Virus record (IMG/VR): IMGVR_UViG_3300002231_000541
Span: 65,003 to 89,634 of that record
DNA: 24,632 nucleotides
Strand: one strand, 5' to 3'
Source of the DNA: a virus
Under the pieces are notes generated by a model. That model saw nothing but the letters and a program-made list of their open reading frames with translations. It did no database searches and had not been told where the DNA came from. Positions 8,710-16,331 of this stretch are shown here, one piece after another. A program made the position numbers and the translations under genes. The first letter of the stretch is position 1. Each line of letters starts with the position of its first letter.

Positions 8710-9271
8710 AATGAAGTTGATCATGGAAGGGTGGAGGTCTCATGTGGAGGACCAAAAATTTGAAATGATGCTAGGAACATTATTGAACAGCCACGGCCAA
8801 TTAAACGAAAGTGTGGCTGATGATATCAAAGAAAAGGTACGGCAAGTAGCTAGAGAATATGGCAAAAAAGCCACCACCATAGCCATGGCCGCAATGCTGG
8901 CCACCAATGCAATCGCTCCTGGCATAGCCGCTGCTTCGCCTCCGGCCGTAGCCTCTGACGCTCCCAGGATAGCGCAGCAAGTCGATAATGATGCCGCTGA
9001 AGAAGAAACAAAAAAACCAGCTGCCCAAGCCCTAAAGAAAATTTTTCAAGATATTGGAGACTCCTTTAAACAAGATGGGGAAATAGGAAAGCTGTTTTCG
9101 AAAAAAGACAAGAACCAAGACGAGGTGTCAGATTCGGATAGTAAAGATCTTATAATACAACACATAAAGGCAAAAGCCGAAAGTGGTATCGACCTAAGTC
9201 CGGACGAAGTGCAATTATTGGACCTATATAATCAGCACGGACCCAATTGGGACTCTCAAATTGAAAAATAA
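8702..9271 (+). CDS. Unrecognised protein with possible capsid-targeting N-terminus and Ala-rich hydrophobic segment
   Basis: 189 residues from the start set by the strong upstream ribosome binding site. The start overlaps the resolvase stop by eight bases. The N-terminus MSEMKLIMEGWRSHVEDQ is a short amphipathic helix with I-M-E at 7-9, followed by a second candidate L-N-E at 34-36. Both fit the (I/L)-X-E rule of T4 gp21-type prohead proteases. Residues 56-80 are Ala- and Met-rich and hydrophobic, preceded by basic residues and followed by small residues, resembling an export signal or membrane segment placed internally. The rest (98-189) is charged and probably helical. A plausible reading is an internal head protein that is trimmed and possibly delivered to the host with the DNA, but that is inference. 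No enzyme motif is seen. Confidence 0.7.
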   Translation: MSEMKLIMEGWRSHVEDQKFEMMLGTLLNSHGQLNESVADDIKEKVRQVAREYGKKATTIAMAAMLATNAIAPGIAAASPPAVASDAPRIAQQVDNDAAEEETKKPAAQALKKIFQDIGDSFKQDGEIGKLFSKKDKNQDEVSDSDSKDLIIQHIKAKAESGIDLSPDEVQLLDLYNQHGPNWDSQIEK

Positions 9272-9274
9272 TCC

Positions 9275-9303
9275 TTGACAGGCGCCCTCAACTATGCTAT
9301 ATT
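9275..9303 (+). promoter_or_regulatory. Near-consensus sigma-70 promoter for the primase gene
   Basis: TTGACA (9275-9280) is a perfect -35 box. After exactly 17 bases comes TATATT (9298-9303), which matches TATAAT at five of six positions. The expected transcription start, about seven bases downstream, falls on or next to the primase ATG at 9310. It lies in a 38-base gap. Its strength suggests host polymerase reads the primase and SbcDC genes early, apart from the surrounding structural genes. Confidence 0.7.
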
Positions 9304-9309
9304 AATAAT

Positions 9310-10233
9310 ATGCAAGAGAAGTTGAATATTCTAGTTGGTATTCTCGGGTCGTGTTACGCCTCCGGAGATGAGCATCTTTTTAGATGCCCCTATTGTAAAC
9401 ACCATAAGCGCAAACTTTCGGTTAATGTCGAAAAGGGCGTATATAAGTGCTGGATCTGTGATGCTCGTGGTAAAAAACTATCACGAATTGTACGCCGCTT
9501 CGGGTCCTTCAATGAACAGGAGGAGTGGAAACTTGTTTCGGGAGAAGTCACCAATTTAAATGACTTTGACGACCTCTTTAAAGAAGAAATCATTGTTGCC
9601 AAGGAACAATCTATTCCTCTGCCCGACCACTTCCACACTCTTTGCAACTCTTCAAAAGCGCGCCAACCTATGGCATATTTAAAATCACGAGGCCTTGACG
9701 AGAGAGATGTTCTGAAGTGGAAAATGGGCTTTTGTAGTGATGGGCCCTATAAAGATCGCATTATTATACCTTCTTTCAACTTGGGGGGTAATTTAAATTA
9801 TTTTATAGCTCGGACATTTGTCGATGATTGGCGCAGGTATATAAACCCATCAGCCAGCCGAGATATTATTTTTAACGAGCTTTATATCGATTTTGATGAA
9901 GAAGTGACTTTGGTAGAGGGGGTTTTTGATGCGCTTAAAACCAACAATGCTGTCCCGCTTTTAGGATCCACTCTACGTGAAGGGTCGAGGCTTTTTACTA
10001 AAATAGTCAAGAATGATACAGCTGTCCTCTTAGCACTGGATCCAGATGCTACATATAAATCTACGAATATTAAAAACTTATTATTGAAACACGGAATAGA
10101 AGTGAGAGAAGTTAAATACGAAGATCATCGTGATCTTGGTGAGATGACGAAAGATGAAGTTACAGCAATGAGCACAAAGGCGCCGTTCGTGCGACAATAT
10201 GATGAATTATTGTCCGCCATCGGCTCTTTATAG
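9310..10233 (+). CDS. DnaG-type DNA primase (zinc finger plus TOPRIM)
   Basis: 307 residues. The N-terminal zinc finger has Cys26, Cys29, Cys47 and Cys50, with His31/His32 nearby, as in CHC2 primase fingers that read the template. A KDRIIIPSF strand (148-156) matches the DnaG RNA polymerase core. The TOPRIM part shows Glu203 in LVEGVFDA, Asp207, and the metal-binding pair Asp244 and Asp246 in ALDPDA. The protein makes RNA primers for lagging-strand synthesis. It is short for a bacterial DnaG (about 580) because no helicase-binding C-terminal domain is present, so a separate helicase elsewhere is expected. There is no Shine-Dalgarno sequence, and the strong promoter would start transcription at about the ATG, implying a leaderless message. 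Its stop overlaps the ribosome binding site of the SbcDC gene. Confidence 0.9.
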   Translation: MQEKLNILVGILGSCYASGDEHLFRCPYCKHHKRKLSVNVEKGVYKCWICDARGKKLSRIVRRFGSFNEQEEWKLVSGEVTNLNDFDDLFKEEIIVAKEQSIPLPDHFHTLCNSSKARQPMAYLKSRGLDERDVLKWKMGFCSDGPYKDRIIIPSFNLGGNLNYFIARTFVDDWRRYINPSASRDIIFNELYIDFDEEVTLVEGVFDALKTNNAVPLLGSTLREGSRLFTKIVKNDTAVLLALDPDATYKSTNIKNLLLKHGIEVREVKYEDHRDLGEMTKDEVTAMSTKAPFVRQYDELLSAIGSL

Positions 10234-10237
10234 GAGA
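10232..10237 (+). promoter_or_regulatory. Ribosome binding site AGGAGA for a TTG start
   Basis: AGGAGA overlaps the primase stop and lies seven bases before the TTG at 10245. The encoded MKFAHIADTH is the expected beginning of an SbcD/Mre11 nuclease, so the unusual start codon is well supported. Confidence 0.8.
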
Positions 10238-10244
10238 CACTAAC

Positions 10245-13200
10245 TTGAAGTTTGCACATATAGCAGATACTCATATTAAAAACTTGAAATATCATTATGA
10301 GTATAAAATAATTTTTGATAAAATGTATCAAAAACTACGAGAAGAAAAGGTAGATTACATCATTCATTGTGGAGACATAGCTCACACTAAGACGCAGATT
10401 TCCCCCGAATTTGTAGAAATGTGTTCGGCTTTTTTTAGTAACCTAGCTGACATTGCGCCCACCTATGTAATCTTAGGAAATCACGACGGCAACCTTAGAA
10501 ACTCTAATCGCCAAGATGCCCTCACTCCCATTGCTGAAGCCCTTAACCACTCCAACTTGCATTTGCTTAAAAATTCGGGAGAAACCCCTATTGGTTCTGG
10601 GTTCACTCTGAATGTCTTATCTGTATTCGATGAAGATAACTGGGTACAGCCATCAGACACCTCGCAGATAAACATTGCGTTATATCATGGTTCCATCTCT
10701 GGCGTTGTGACCGACACAGGATGGGTAATGGACCATGGAGAACACCCTATTAATATTTTTGACGGCCATGACTATGCCTTTTTGGGAGATATTCATAAAA
10801 CCAATCAAAGCCTGGACGTCGCTGGCCGAATCCGCTATTGCGGATCTACTGTGCAACAGAATCATGGTGAAACAAATGATAAGGGATTTTTAATCTGGGA
10901 CATTCAAGATAAAGACGACTTTACCTGCATTCATCACATGATTTCCAACCCTCGCCCGTTCGTTACAGTGAACTTAACACCGAAGGGAAAAATGCCAAGA
11001 GGCATCCAGGTACCGAGCCACGCTCGTTTAAGGCTCGTCTCTAACAATAATCTGCCCATTGGAGTTATGCGCAAGGCCATGGATGTCGCCCAGCGGCGAT
11101 TTAAGCCCGAAACAGTGACGTTTTTAAACCGCGCAGCAGGTAAGCGAGGAAGTGTAGAAGGTTCCACAGAGGGTCTGCAGACCGAAGATTTGCGTAATAT
11201 TGAAATTCAAGAAAAGCTTATTCGTGAATATTTGACAGATTATGAAGTAGAAGAAGATTTAATGACGCGCGTCCTCAACTTGAATTTGCGCTATAATAAA
11301 ATTGCTGAAGAAAAAGAAGAAATATCCCGTAACGTCAATTGGCGCCTGCGCTCGCTGGAGTGGGACAATCTGTTCAACTATGGAAAAGGGAATAGTATCA
11401 ATTTCGATAACCTAGAAGGAATCGTGGGTATCTTTGGTAAAAACTTCTCCGGTAAATCCAGCATTATCGATTCTCTTTTATACACACTTTATAATTCCAC
11501 ATCGAAAAATGATCGAAAGAACTTAAACATCATTAATCAAAACCTGCCGGCCGGTTCTGGCAGGGCGAAAATATCGGTGGGCGATGTAGATTATTACGTT
11601 GAGATAGATTCTGAAAAGTATATTAGAAAGCTTAAGGGAGAGGTGACGACGGAAGCCAAGACAAATGTTGAATTCAACTGTTACGACCCGCTCGTAGATG
11701 CCTTGGAGAGCAAGAATGGCCTAACGCGTAACGAAACGGACAAGAATATCCGTAAAGTATTTGGTACTCTTGATGATTTTTTGTATTCATCTATGGCAAG
11801 TCAGATGGATTCTCTCACTTTTATTAAGGAAGGTTCCACCAAGAGAAAAGAAATCTTGGCTAAATTTTTAGATTTAGAGTTTTTCGAGCGAAAATTCAAG
11901 CTTGCTAAAGAAGAGGCTGCCGACACTAAAGGAGCCCTGCGTAAACTCCAGGACAAGAATTTTGATGAAGATATGGAGGAAGCCTCAAGTCAACTCGCAA
12001 ATGCTAATAGTGATTTATTAAAAAAGAAAATGGCTTGTGAATCCATGAAAGCAAAATTAGCAAAGTGCGAATCCCAGGTTCAAGAATTGGGAGAAAAGAT
12101 ACGATCTATTCCTGCTGAATTAATTGATGTTATGAAAGTTCGCAATGAGCTGGATGACAAGAAGGGCCAAGTCATAAAGGTGTCGGATGAAAGCTCGGAA
12201 ATGGCCGCATTGAGAGACAAAGATCGTGAGTCATATCAGAAGATCTTAGAATTTGAAGAAAATTACGATGAAAAGTCTTTGTTTGAAAAACAAGAGGTCG
12301 CAAATGAATTACTTGAAAGTCTTATTTCCCTGGAGACATCTTTAGGAGAAGAAAACAAAGAACTTGAAAGAAATCAGAAAAAGATAAAAATGCTAGAAGA
12401 TCACGAATATGATCCAGATTGTCATTATTGTTGTGAAAACTCCTTTGTTAAGGATGCCTATGTCTCTAAGACCAAGTTACCAAAAAATGAACGGGAAGTG
12501 TCCCGCCTCGCTACGATGATAGATGACTTAAATGACGAAATTAAAGAAATAGACCCTCAAGAGGTAGAGTCAGATATCTACAAATATAATACTTTAATAA
12601 ACAAGAAAAATGCTTTATCTAACCAAATCACAAATTACGACCTCAAGATAGAAAAAAATGACTCCATCATCAAGTCTCTCATGGTCGAGATAGGGGCTAT
12701 AGAGGCTAAGTTGTCTGAATATGAACTCAACAAGGAGGTTATTGACAATCTTGAGGGCCTCAATAAGAATATGAAAAGCTTAAAATTTCAATCCAAGACC
12801 ATTCAGAATAACTTTGAGGAGTGCAATGGTTCTGTTTTAGATTTGTACAAAAAAGTGGGCTCGCTAGAACAAAAGGTGATAAACCTAGAGAATCAACGCC
12901 AGGAACTGCAGGATTTGCAAGAGGAGTTCTCCGCCGCCGACCTTTATATGCGCTGCATGCACCCCAACGGTATTGCTTATGATGTAATTAAGCGCAAGCT
13001 TCCTGTCATCAATGAGGAGATCGCCAAGATTTTGGCAAATATTGTAGATTTCGAGGTATTTTTTGAAGACGATGGTAAGCGATTAGATATTTTTATCAAA
13101 CACCCGCTTTATGGCCCTAGGCCTCTGGAAATGGGCTCTGGTGCCGAAAAGACTATTGCAGCCATGGCCATCCGGCTTTCTCTGCTAAGTGTGTCCAGTC

Positions 13201-13406
13201 TTCCAAAATCAGATATTTTCATTCTTGACGAGCCGGGTACCGCCCTCGATGAAGAAAACATGCAGGGATTTATTGATATTCTTGATTTAATTAAGTCTTA
13301 TTTTAAGACCGTGCTTCTGATTTCCCACTTGGATAGCCTAAAGGACTGCGTAGACATGCAAATCACAATTGATAAGAAAAATGGATACGCTTCAGTTAGT
13401 CTCTAA
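10245..13406 (+). CDS. SbcD-SbcC (Mre11-Rad50, T4 gp47-gp46-like) fusion nuclease-ATPase
   Basis: 1053 residues from a TTG start. Residues 1-330 form an Mre11/SbcD metallophosphoesterase with all main motifs: Asp8 and His10 (IADTHI), Asp44 (HCGDIAH), Asn79, His80 and Asp81 (LGNHD), His148 (YHGS) and His184 (LGDIHK). From about 365 an SbcC/Rad50 ATPase follows: Walker A (GKNFSGKSS, about 398-406), a long coiled coil (about 530-910) bearing a CHYC zinc hook (Cys726, Cys729), a signature segment MGSGAEK (about 961), Walker B ILDEPGTALDE (about 990-1000), and a switch histidine in LISHLD. Such complexes trim broken or hairpinned ends and start recombination. Bacteria and T4 encode the two subunits as separate genes. 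Here they are one chain with no internal stop, fixing 1:1 stoichiometry. The signature lacks the usual LSGGE wording, as in divergent phage members. Confidence 0.95.
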   Translation: MKFAHIADTHIKNLKYHYEYKIIFDKMYQKLREEKVDYIIHCGDIAHTKTQISPEFVEMCSAFFSNLADIAPTYVILGNHDGNLRNSNRQDALTPIAEALNHSNLHLLKNSGETPIGSGFTLNVLSVFDEDNWVQPSDTSQINIALYHGSISGVVTDTGWVMDHGEHPINIFDGHDYAFLGDIHKTNQSLDVAGRIRYCGSTVQQNHGETNDKGFLIWDIQDKDDFTCIHHMISNPRPFVTVNLTPKGKMPRGIQVPSHARLRLVSNNNLPIGVMRKAMDVAQRRFKPETVTFLNRAAGKRGSVEGSTEGLQTEDLRNIEIQEKLIREYLTDYEVEEDLMTRVLNLNLRYNKIAEEKEEISRNVNWRLRSLEWDNLFNYGKGNSINFDNLEGIVGIFGKNFSGKSSIIDSLLYTLYNSTSKNDRKNLNIINQNLPAGSGRAKISVGDVDYYVEIDSEKYIRKLKGEVTTEAKTNVEFNCYDPLVDALESKNGLTRNETDKNIRKVFGTLDDFLYSSMASQMDSLTFIKEGSTKRKEILAKFLDLEFFERKFKLAKEEAADTKGALRKLQDKNFDEDMEEASSQLANANSDLLKKKMACESMKAKLAKCESQVQELGEKIRSIPAELIDVMKVRNELDDKKGQVIKVSDESSEMAALRDKDRESYQKILEFEENYDEKSLFEKQEVANELLESLISLETSLGEENKELERNQKKIKMLEDHEYDPDCHYCCENSFVKDAYVSKTKLPKNEREVSRLATMIDDLNDEIKEIDPQEVESDIYKYNTLINKKNALSNQITNYDLKIEKNDSIIKSLMVEIGAIEAKLSEYELNKEVIDNLEGLNKNMKSLKFQSKTIQNNFEECNGSVLDLYKKVGSLEQKVINLENQRQELQDLQEEFSAADLYMRCMHPNGIAYDVIKRKLPVINEEIAKILANIVDFEVFFEDDGKRLDIFIKHPLYGPRPLEMGSGAEKTIAAMAIRLSLLSVSSLPKSDIFILDEPGTALDEENMQGFIDILDLIKSYFKTVLLISHLDSLKDCVDMQITIDKKNGYASVSL

Positions 13407-13422
13407 CTACTTAAGGTAAAAT

Positions 13423-13441
13423 GGATCCCCTAGGGGTATCC
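13423..13441 (+). repeat. Imperfect inverted repeat in the gap after SbcDC
   Basis: GGATCCCC, TA, GGGGTATCC is a near palindrome interrupted by one unpaired base. The loop is too small for a good hairpin and no T-tract follows, so a protein-binding site is as likely as a terminator. It lies in a 56-base gap before the fibre-type gene. Confidence 0.3.
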
Positions 13442-13462
13442 AACCAAGGGAGATAAATTATT

Positions 13463-14644
13463 ATGGGATATTTGACAGAAAATTCACTTTATACGGCAGG
13501 TACAGACGCTTCAGTCATTAGCGGATCAGCACCAATTAGCGGATCTGCGGGGTCTGGGTCATATGTGACAGGTAGTGAGCCAGCTTCGGGCGACTCTGGT
13601 CTCATGAAACTTCCGGGACAAACGGGATTCTTTATTCACAGTGCTGTGCCATATGGACTTTGGTTACGAGAATACAGCACAGGTGCTTGGACTCAAGTCC
13701 AACTCTTTGACGAATCGAACCTGATTGAGAGCACGACCTACGAATGGGGAACTAAAGACTGCCTATATATCCAGTCTTTCTCTGCTGATCAAAAGGTCTA
13801 TGTCTATCCTCGTACTGGTCCTCTCTATATTGATGGTGATACTTCGGATGGCGTAAATGCCCACGATACTGTGGTTCTAGATGGCTTACAACAAGCTGTG
13901 ACTGCTGGCTCTCCTATCTCTAATGGGATTAATAACGGATCTCTGGCTGTCATTTCTACCGACCCTGCCGAGACGGCATTTCGTGTTTCAACCTCGACAG
14001 ACGACAACTTTTTTGTAATCGATGAATCGGGTAGTTATGATGGCCGCGCGCGTGTCATGGTGCAAACCACCAATGACTTTGACGCATCAGATGTTCCATA
14101 TTTGGGATATGCCCGAGGCCTCGTTCATATCGAACGAGAGGCAGATGATACCCAATGCGCTTTAAGTATTTGGTCTCATGGGGGAACGCATAGTGATAAT
14201 TCGGGCGTCAACCTTGTTTCATGGGCCTCAAACGATAACGTTGGCTCTTATCTCAACTTTTTGTCGAACGATGGCACATTCCCCGCCGGCAACGTACCCG
14301 ACACCAAGATGCTTGGAAAAATTAGTTTCGGCGGTTATACCAATAACCAGCACCGAACAGGGGCTCATATTACAAGTCGCGCCACTCAAGCATGGCATTA
14401 TGGCAACAAGCTGGGAACCAAGATTGTACTGTCCACCACTCCCAATGACACCAATGTGGCAGCTGATCACTTAACAGTATCATCTGCTGGTATTGTTCTT
14501 CATGCTCCGGCATCTGCCATTGACTCGGCAGAGTTGAATAATTCATCTATGTGTATGAGTCTAGACGAAGCCACTAACAAGCTTACTATTACTGTCAAAT
14601 ACTCGGACGGCACAGTTAAAACTGGCCTCGTAGATCTATCATAA
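13463..14644 (+). CDS. Fibre or adhesin-like virion protein, paralogous N-terminal domain
   Basis: 393 residues. AGGGAG precedes the ATG by about ten bases. The first 45 residues are Ser/Gly/Ala rich with a short internal duplication (ISGSAP, ISGSAG). Residues about 52-155 form a beta-rich domain homologous to the N-terminus of the next gene product: GFFIHSAVPYGLWLRE, a Tyr/Trp strand, YIQSFSADQKVYVYPRTGPL, then DTVVLDG. Beyond this the proteins differ. This one continues with a Gly/Asn/Ser-rich region (160-360) that looks like short beta strands of a fibre shaft or receptor-binding head, and ends in LTITVKYSDGTVKTGLVDLS. No lectin, hydrolase or chaperone motif is recognised. The probable role is a short tail fibre, spike or head decoration. 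The shared domain would be the virion anchor, by inference. Confidence 0.65.
   Translation: MGYLTENSLYTAGTDASVISGSAPISGSAGSGSYVTGSEPASGDSGLMKLPGQTGFFIHSAVPYGLWLREYSTGAWTQVQLFDESNLIESTTYEWGTKDCLYIQSFSADQKVYVYPRTGPLYIDGDTSDGVNAHDTVVLDGLQQAVTAGSPISNGINNGSLAVISTDPAETAFRVSTSTDDNFFVIDESGSYDGRARVMVQTTNDFDASDVPYLGYARGLVHIEREADDTQCALSIWSHGGTHSDNSGVNLVSWASNDNVGSYLNFLSNDGTFPAGNVPDTKMLGKISFGGYTNNQHRTGAHITSRATQAWHYGNKLGTKIVLSTTPNDTNVAADHLTVSSAGIVLHAPASAIDSAELNNSSMCMSLDEATNKLTITVKYSDGTVKTGLVDLS
13517..13545 (+). repeat. Short tandem duplication ATTAGCGGATC, 18-base period
   Basis: The 11-mer ATTAGCGGATC occurs at 13517-13527 and 13535-13545, encoding the repeated Ile-Ser-Gly-Ser peptides near the fibre protein N-terminus. 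This is a low-complexity linker duplication, with no sign of a mobile element. Confidence 0.6.
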
Positions 14645-14655
14645 AGGAGACATGG

Positions 14656-16083
14656 ATGGGACAATTAACTTTACAAAATCAACACTTTATCGAGGGCGTA
14701 AATACGGACTTTATTGGCCAATCTGCTCCCGTAGCCCAAGTCGGCGAAGTGAGAGACCAGACTCACAGTGGTTTTTTTATCTATGCCACAGCAGACTATA
14801 CGTTGTGGTTCAAGACCGCAGCCGGCTCCTGGATTCAACATCAGCAGGTTTCATCTATTGACCCCACATCGCGAACATTTAGCTGGTCAGATAATATCGC
14901 CCTTTATTTGCAGGCTACCGATGTATCCCAGGTGTTTTATATCACCGCCAGAGACGGCGCCCTGTTAATTGATAATACTCCGGCGGATGGATCTGATGCG
15001 GTAGACACGTTGGTGTTAAGCACAGCAACTAGTTTACGGGTTTTTGGCGCGGGAAGTGTTATAACCCAGACTGAAACATCTCATGTCATCTCTGACGCAT
15101 CGCCTGTCACTATCGATACTCCAAACGAAGGGACTATTCAAGTAGTCGAAGACACCTCGGACTATGCAAATTCTTTATCTTCTAAGCTCGCCGCCTATTA
15201 CAACTTCGACGATGAAACAGCTAATGATTCCACGATTGGCGAAAATCATGGTACAGTCTCTGCTGGCTGCGTATATGTTAATGGCAAAACTGGCCTGGGG
15301 AAAGCACTTCACCAGACTACCGGAGATGCTCACGTATCTTTGAACAACCCTGATTTGATGAATCTAGGTCCGGATTTCACTGTCACAGCCTGGGTATATA
15401 TTCCGTCGACACAGGCCGAGACTGACCCAGTGGACAATCCTTATAATGACATCTCTATTTTCTGTAATACTGATTCTTTTGGAGACTGGACTTATGTAAC
15501 TGGATTTAACTTAGTCGTACCCAAACCGGGCTATGCAGGCGGCTGGGGGATGCCATCTAACTGTGTAGCTTTCTACTCTGGCGTGGGTCAGGGAAATGGA
15601 ATTTACTCTTGGGCATGGTATGCCGTAGCTTCACCACAAAACTCTTTTCCATATGACGAGTGGGTACATGTCGCTCTGACATTTTCAGGTGCGGATCAAG
15701 CCAGTTGGGGCGGTAATGAAAAACTATTCATTAACGGACAACTCCAGGCTCTGACATCCAGAACTAATCAGCCCGCCCAGAACGCCATGGAATGGACCGC
15801 TGATCCTCTTAATGTAAACCTAGGCGCTGCCCTCCGCACGAGTCACCCTTTGCCCATGGCTGGCTCTGGTGAATTGAAATATGATGAGATCGCTATCTGG
15901 AAGAGGGAGCTATCTGAAGCCGAAATCACATCGCTCTATAACAGTGGCACCGGCCAACAATTGGATACCACCTATGTCAATTCCGAAGTAGTCCGTGAAG
16001 ACTTTACTATAACAACGGCAGTAACAGTAGAGGCTCCAGCGGGTACCGATGATACAAATATTACAGTTAGAATCACAAAATAG
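14656..16083 (+). CDS. Fibre or adhesin-like protein with LamG-like lectin domain
   Basis: 475 residues. The ATG at 14656 has AAAGGAGA six bases upstream. A second ATG four bases earlier opens only a short frame. Residues about 38-140 are homologous to the previous protein (GFFIYATADYTLWFK, ALYLQATDVSQVFYITARDG, DTLVLS). After a Thr/Ser linker, about 175-445 is a LamG/concanavalin-like jelly roll: LAAYYNFDDE, a GKAL turn, FTVTAWVYIP, EWVHVALTFSG, KLFINGQL, and KYDEIAIWKRELSEAEI, the standard closing motif of that family. The last 30 residues form a small beta tail. Such lectin-type domains bind glycans, so this is a credible receptor-binding or adhesion protein on the particle. The different C-termini on a common N-terminal domain suggest modular swapping of host-recognition parts. 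Confidence 0.8.
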   Translation: MGQLTLQNQHFIEGVNTDFIGQSAPVAQVGEVRDQTHSGFFIYATADYTLWFKTAAGSWIQHQQVSSIDPTSRTFSWSDNIALYLQATDVSQVFYITARDGALLIDNTPADGSDAVDTLVLSTATSLRVFGAGSVITQTETSHVISDASPVTIDTPNEGTIQVVEDTSDYANSLSSKLAAYYNFDDETANDSTIGENHGTVSAGCVYVNGKTGLGKALHQTTGDAHVSLNNPDLMNLGPDFTVTAWVYIPSTQAETDPVDNPYNDISIFCNTDSFGDWTYVTGFNLVVPKPGYAGGWGMPSNCVAFYSGVGQGNGIYSWAWYAVASPQNSFPYDEWVHVALTFSGADQASWGGNEKLFINGQLQALTSRTNQPAQNAMEWTADPLNVNLGAALRTSHPLPMAGSGELKYDEIAIWKRELSEAEITSLYNSGTGQQLDTTYVNSEVVREDFTITTAVTVEAPAGTDDTNITVRITK

Positions 16084-16095
16084 ATACTAATTATA
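16083..16095 (+). promoter_or_regulatory. Intergenic motif GATACTAATTATA, copy 2; candidate phage promoter
   Basis: Exact copy of the motif at 5067-5079. It begins at the stop codon of the LamG protein and is followed by CTATA and the ribosome binding site GGGAGG. A TATACT resembling a -10 box overlaps its end, but no -35 box is found at the right distance. It would drive the membrane-protein cluster and possibly the head genes. Confidence 0.4.
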
Positions 16096-16111
16096 CTATA
16101 CGGGAGGACTC

Positions 16112-16312
16112 ATGACAATGACAGAAATGGCAAAAGGCGCAGTTGATAAAGCTTTGGAGAAGATGGTTTCGCGTAAACTACTTGTGTGGGCCACTGCTAC
16201 AGTTTTATTATTCACTTCTAATTTGGAAAGTGAGCATTGGCTTTATTTAAGTGCTTTATATATCGGAGGCCAGTCAGTGATTGACGCCATCGTGAAACTA
16301 AAAAGTGCATAA
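16112..16312 (+). CDS. Small two-helix membrane protein, holin candidate
   Basis: 66 residues after GGGAGG. The first ATG is only four bases from that signal, so the second Met (16118) is a possible start. After a charged N-terminal helix come two hydrophobic stretches, about 23-40 (KLLVWATATVLLFT) and 43-60 (HWLYLSALYIGG and on), with a short linker and a Lys-containing C-terminus. Size and topology match class II holins, and the gene begins a run of membrane and coiled-coil proteins. Holins are too diverse for sequence alone to decide. It could also be another small inner-membrane protein. No endolysin gene is visible in the window. Confidence 0.55.
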   Translation: MTMTEMAKGAVDKALEKMVSRKLLVWATATVLLFTSNLESEHWLYLSALYIGGQSVIDAIVKLKSA

Positions 16313-16322
16313 GTAAACAAGC

Positions 16323-16328
16323 GAGGAT
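16323..16328 (+). promoter_or_regulatory. Ribosome binding site GAGGAT for a TTG start
   Basis: GAGGAT lies three to five bases before the TTG at 16332, whereas the first in-frame ATG (16347) is about 20 bases away. This favours the TTG start. Confidence 0.5.
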
Positions 16329-16331
16329 ATT

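Noticed and set aside
8591-9271. Longer start at 8591 for the gene after the resolvase
   Set aside because: It overlaps the resolvase catalytic end by over 100 bases and has no ribosome signal; 8702 has a strong one.
13517-13545. Start of a CRISPR-like or tandem repeat array
   Set aside because: Only two copies with an 18-base period inside a coding region, explained by a Ser/Gly linker duplication.
14652-14861. 69-residue frame starting at 14652
   Set aside because: It overlaps the fibre gene start in another frame and lacks protein-like character; the ATG at 14656 gives a product homologous to its neighbour.
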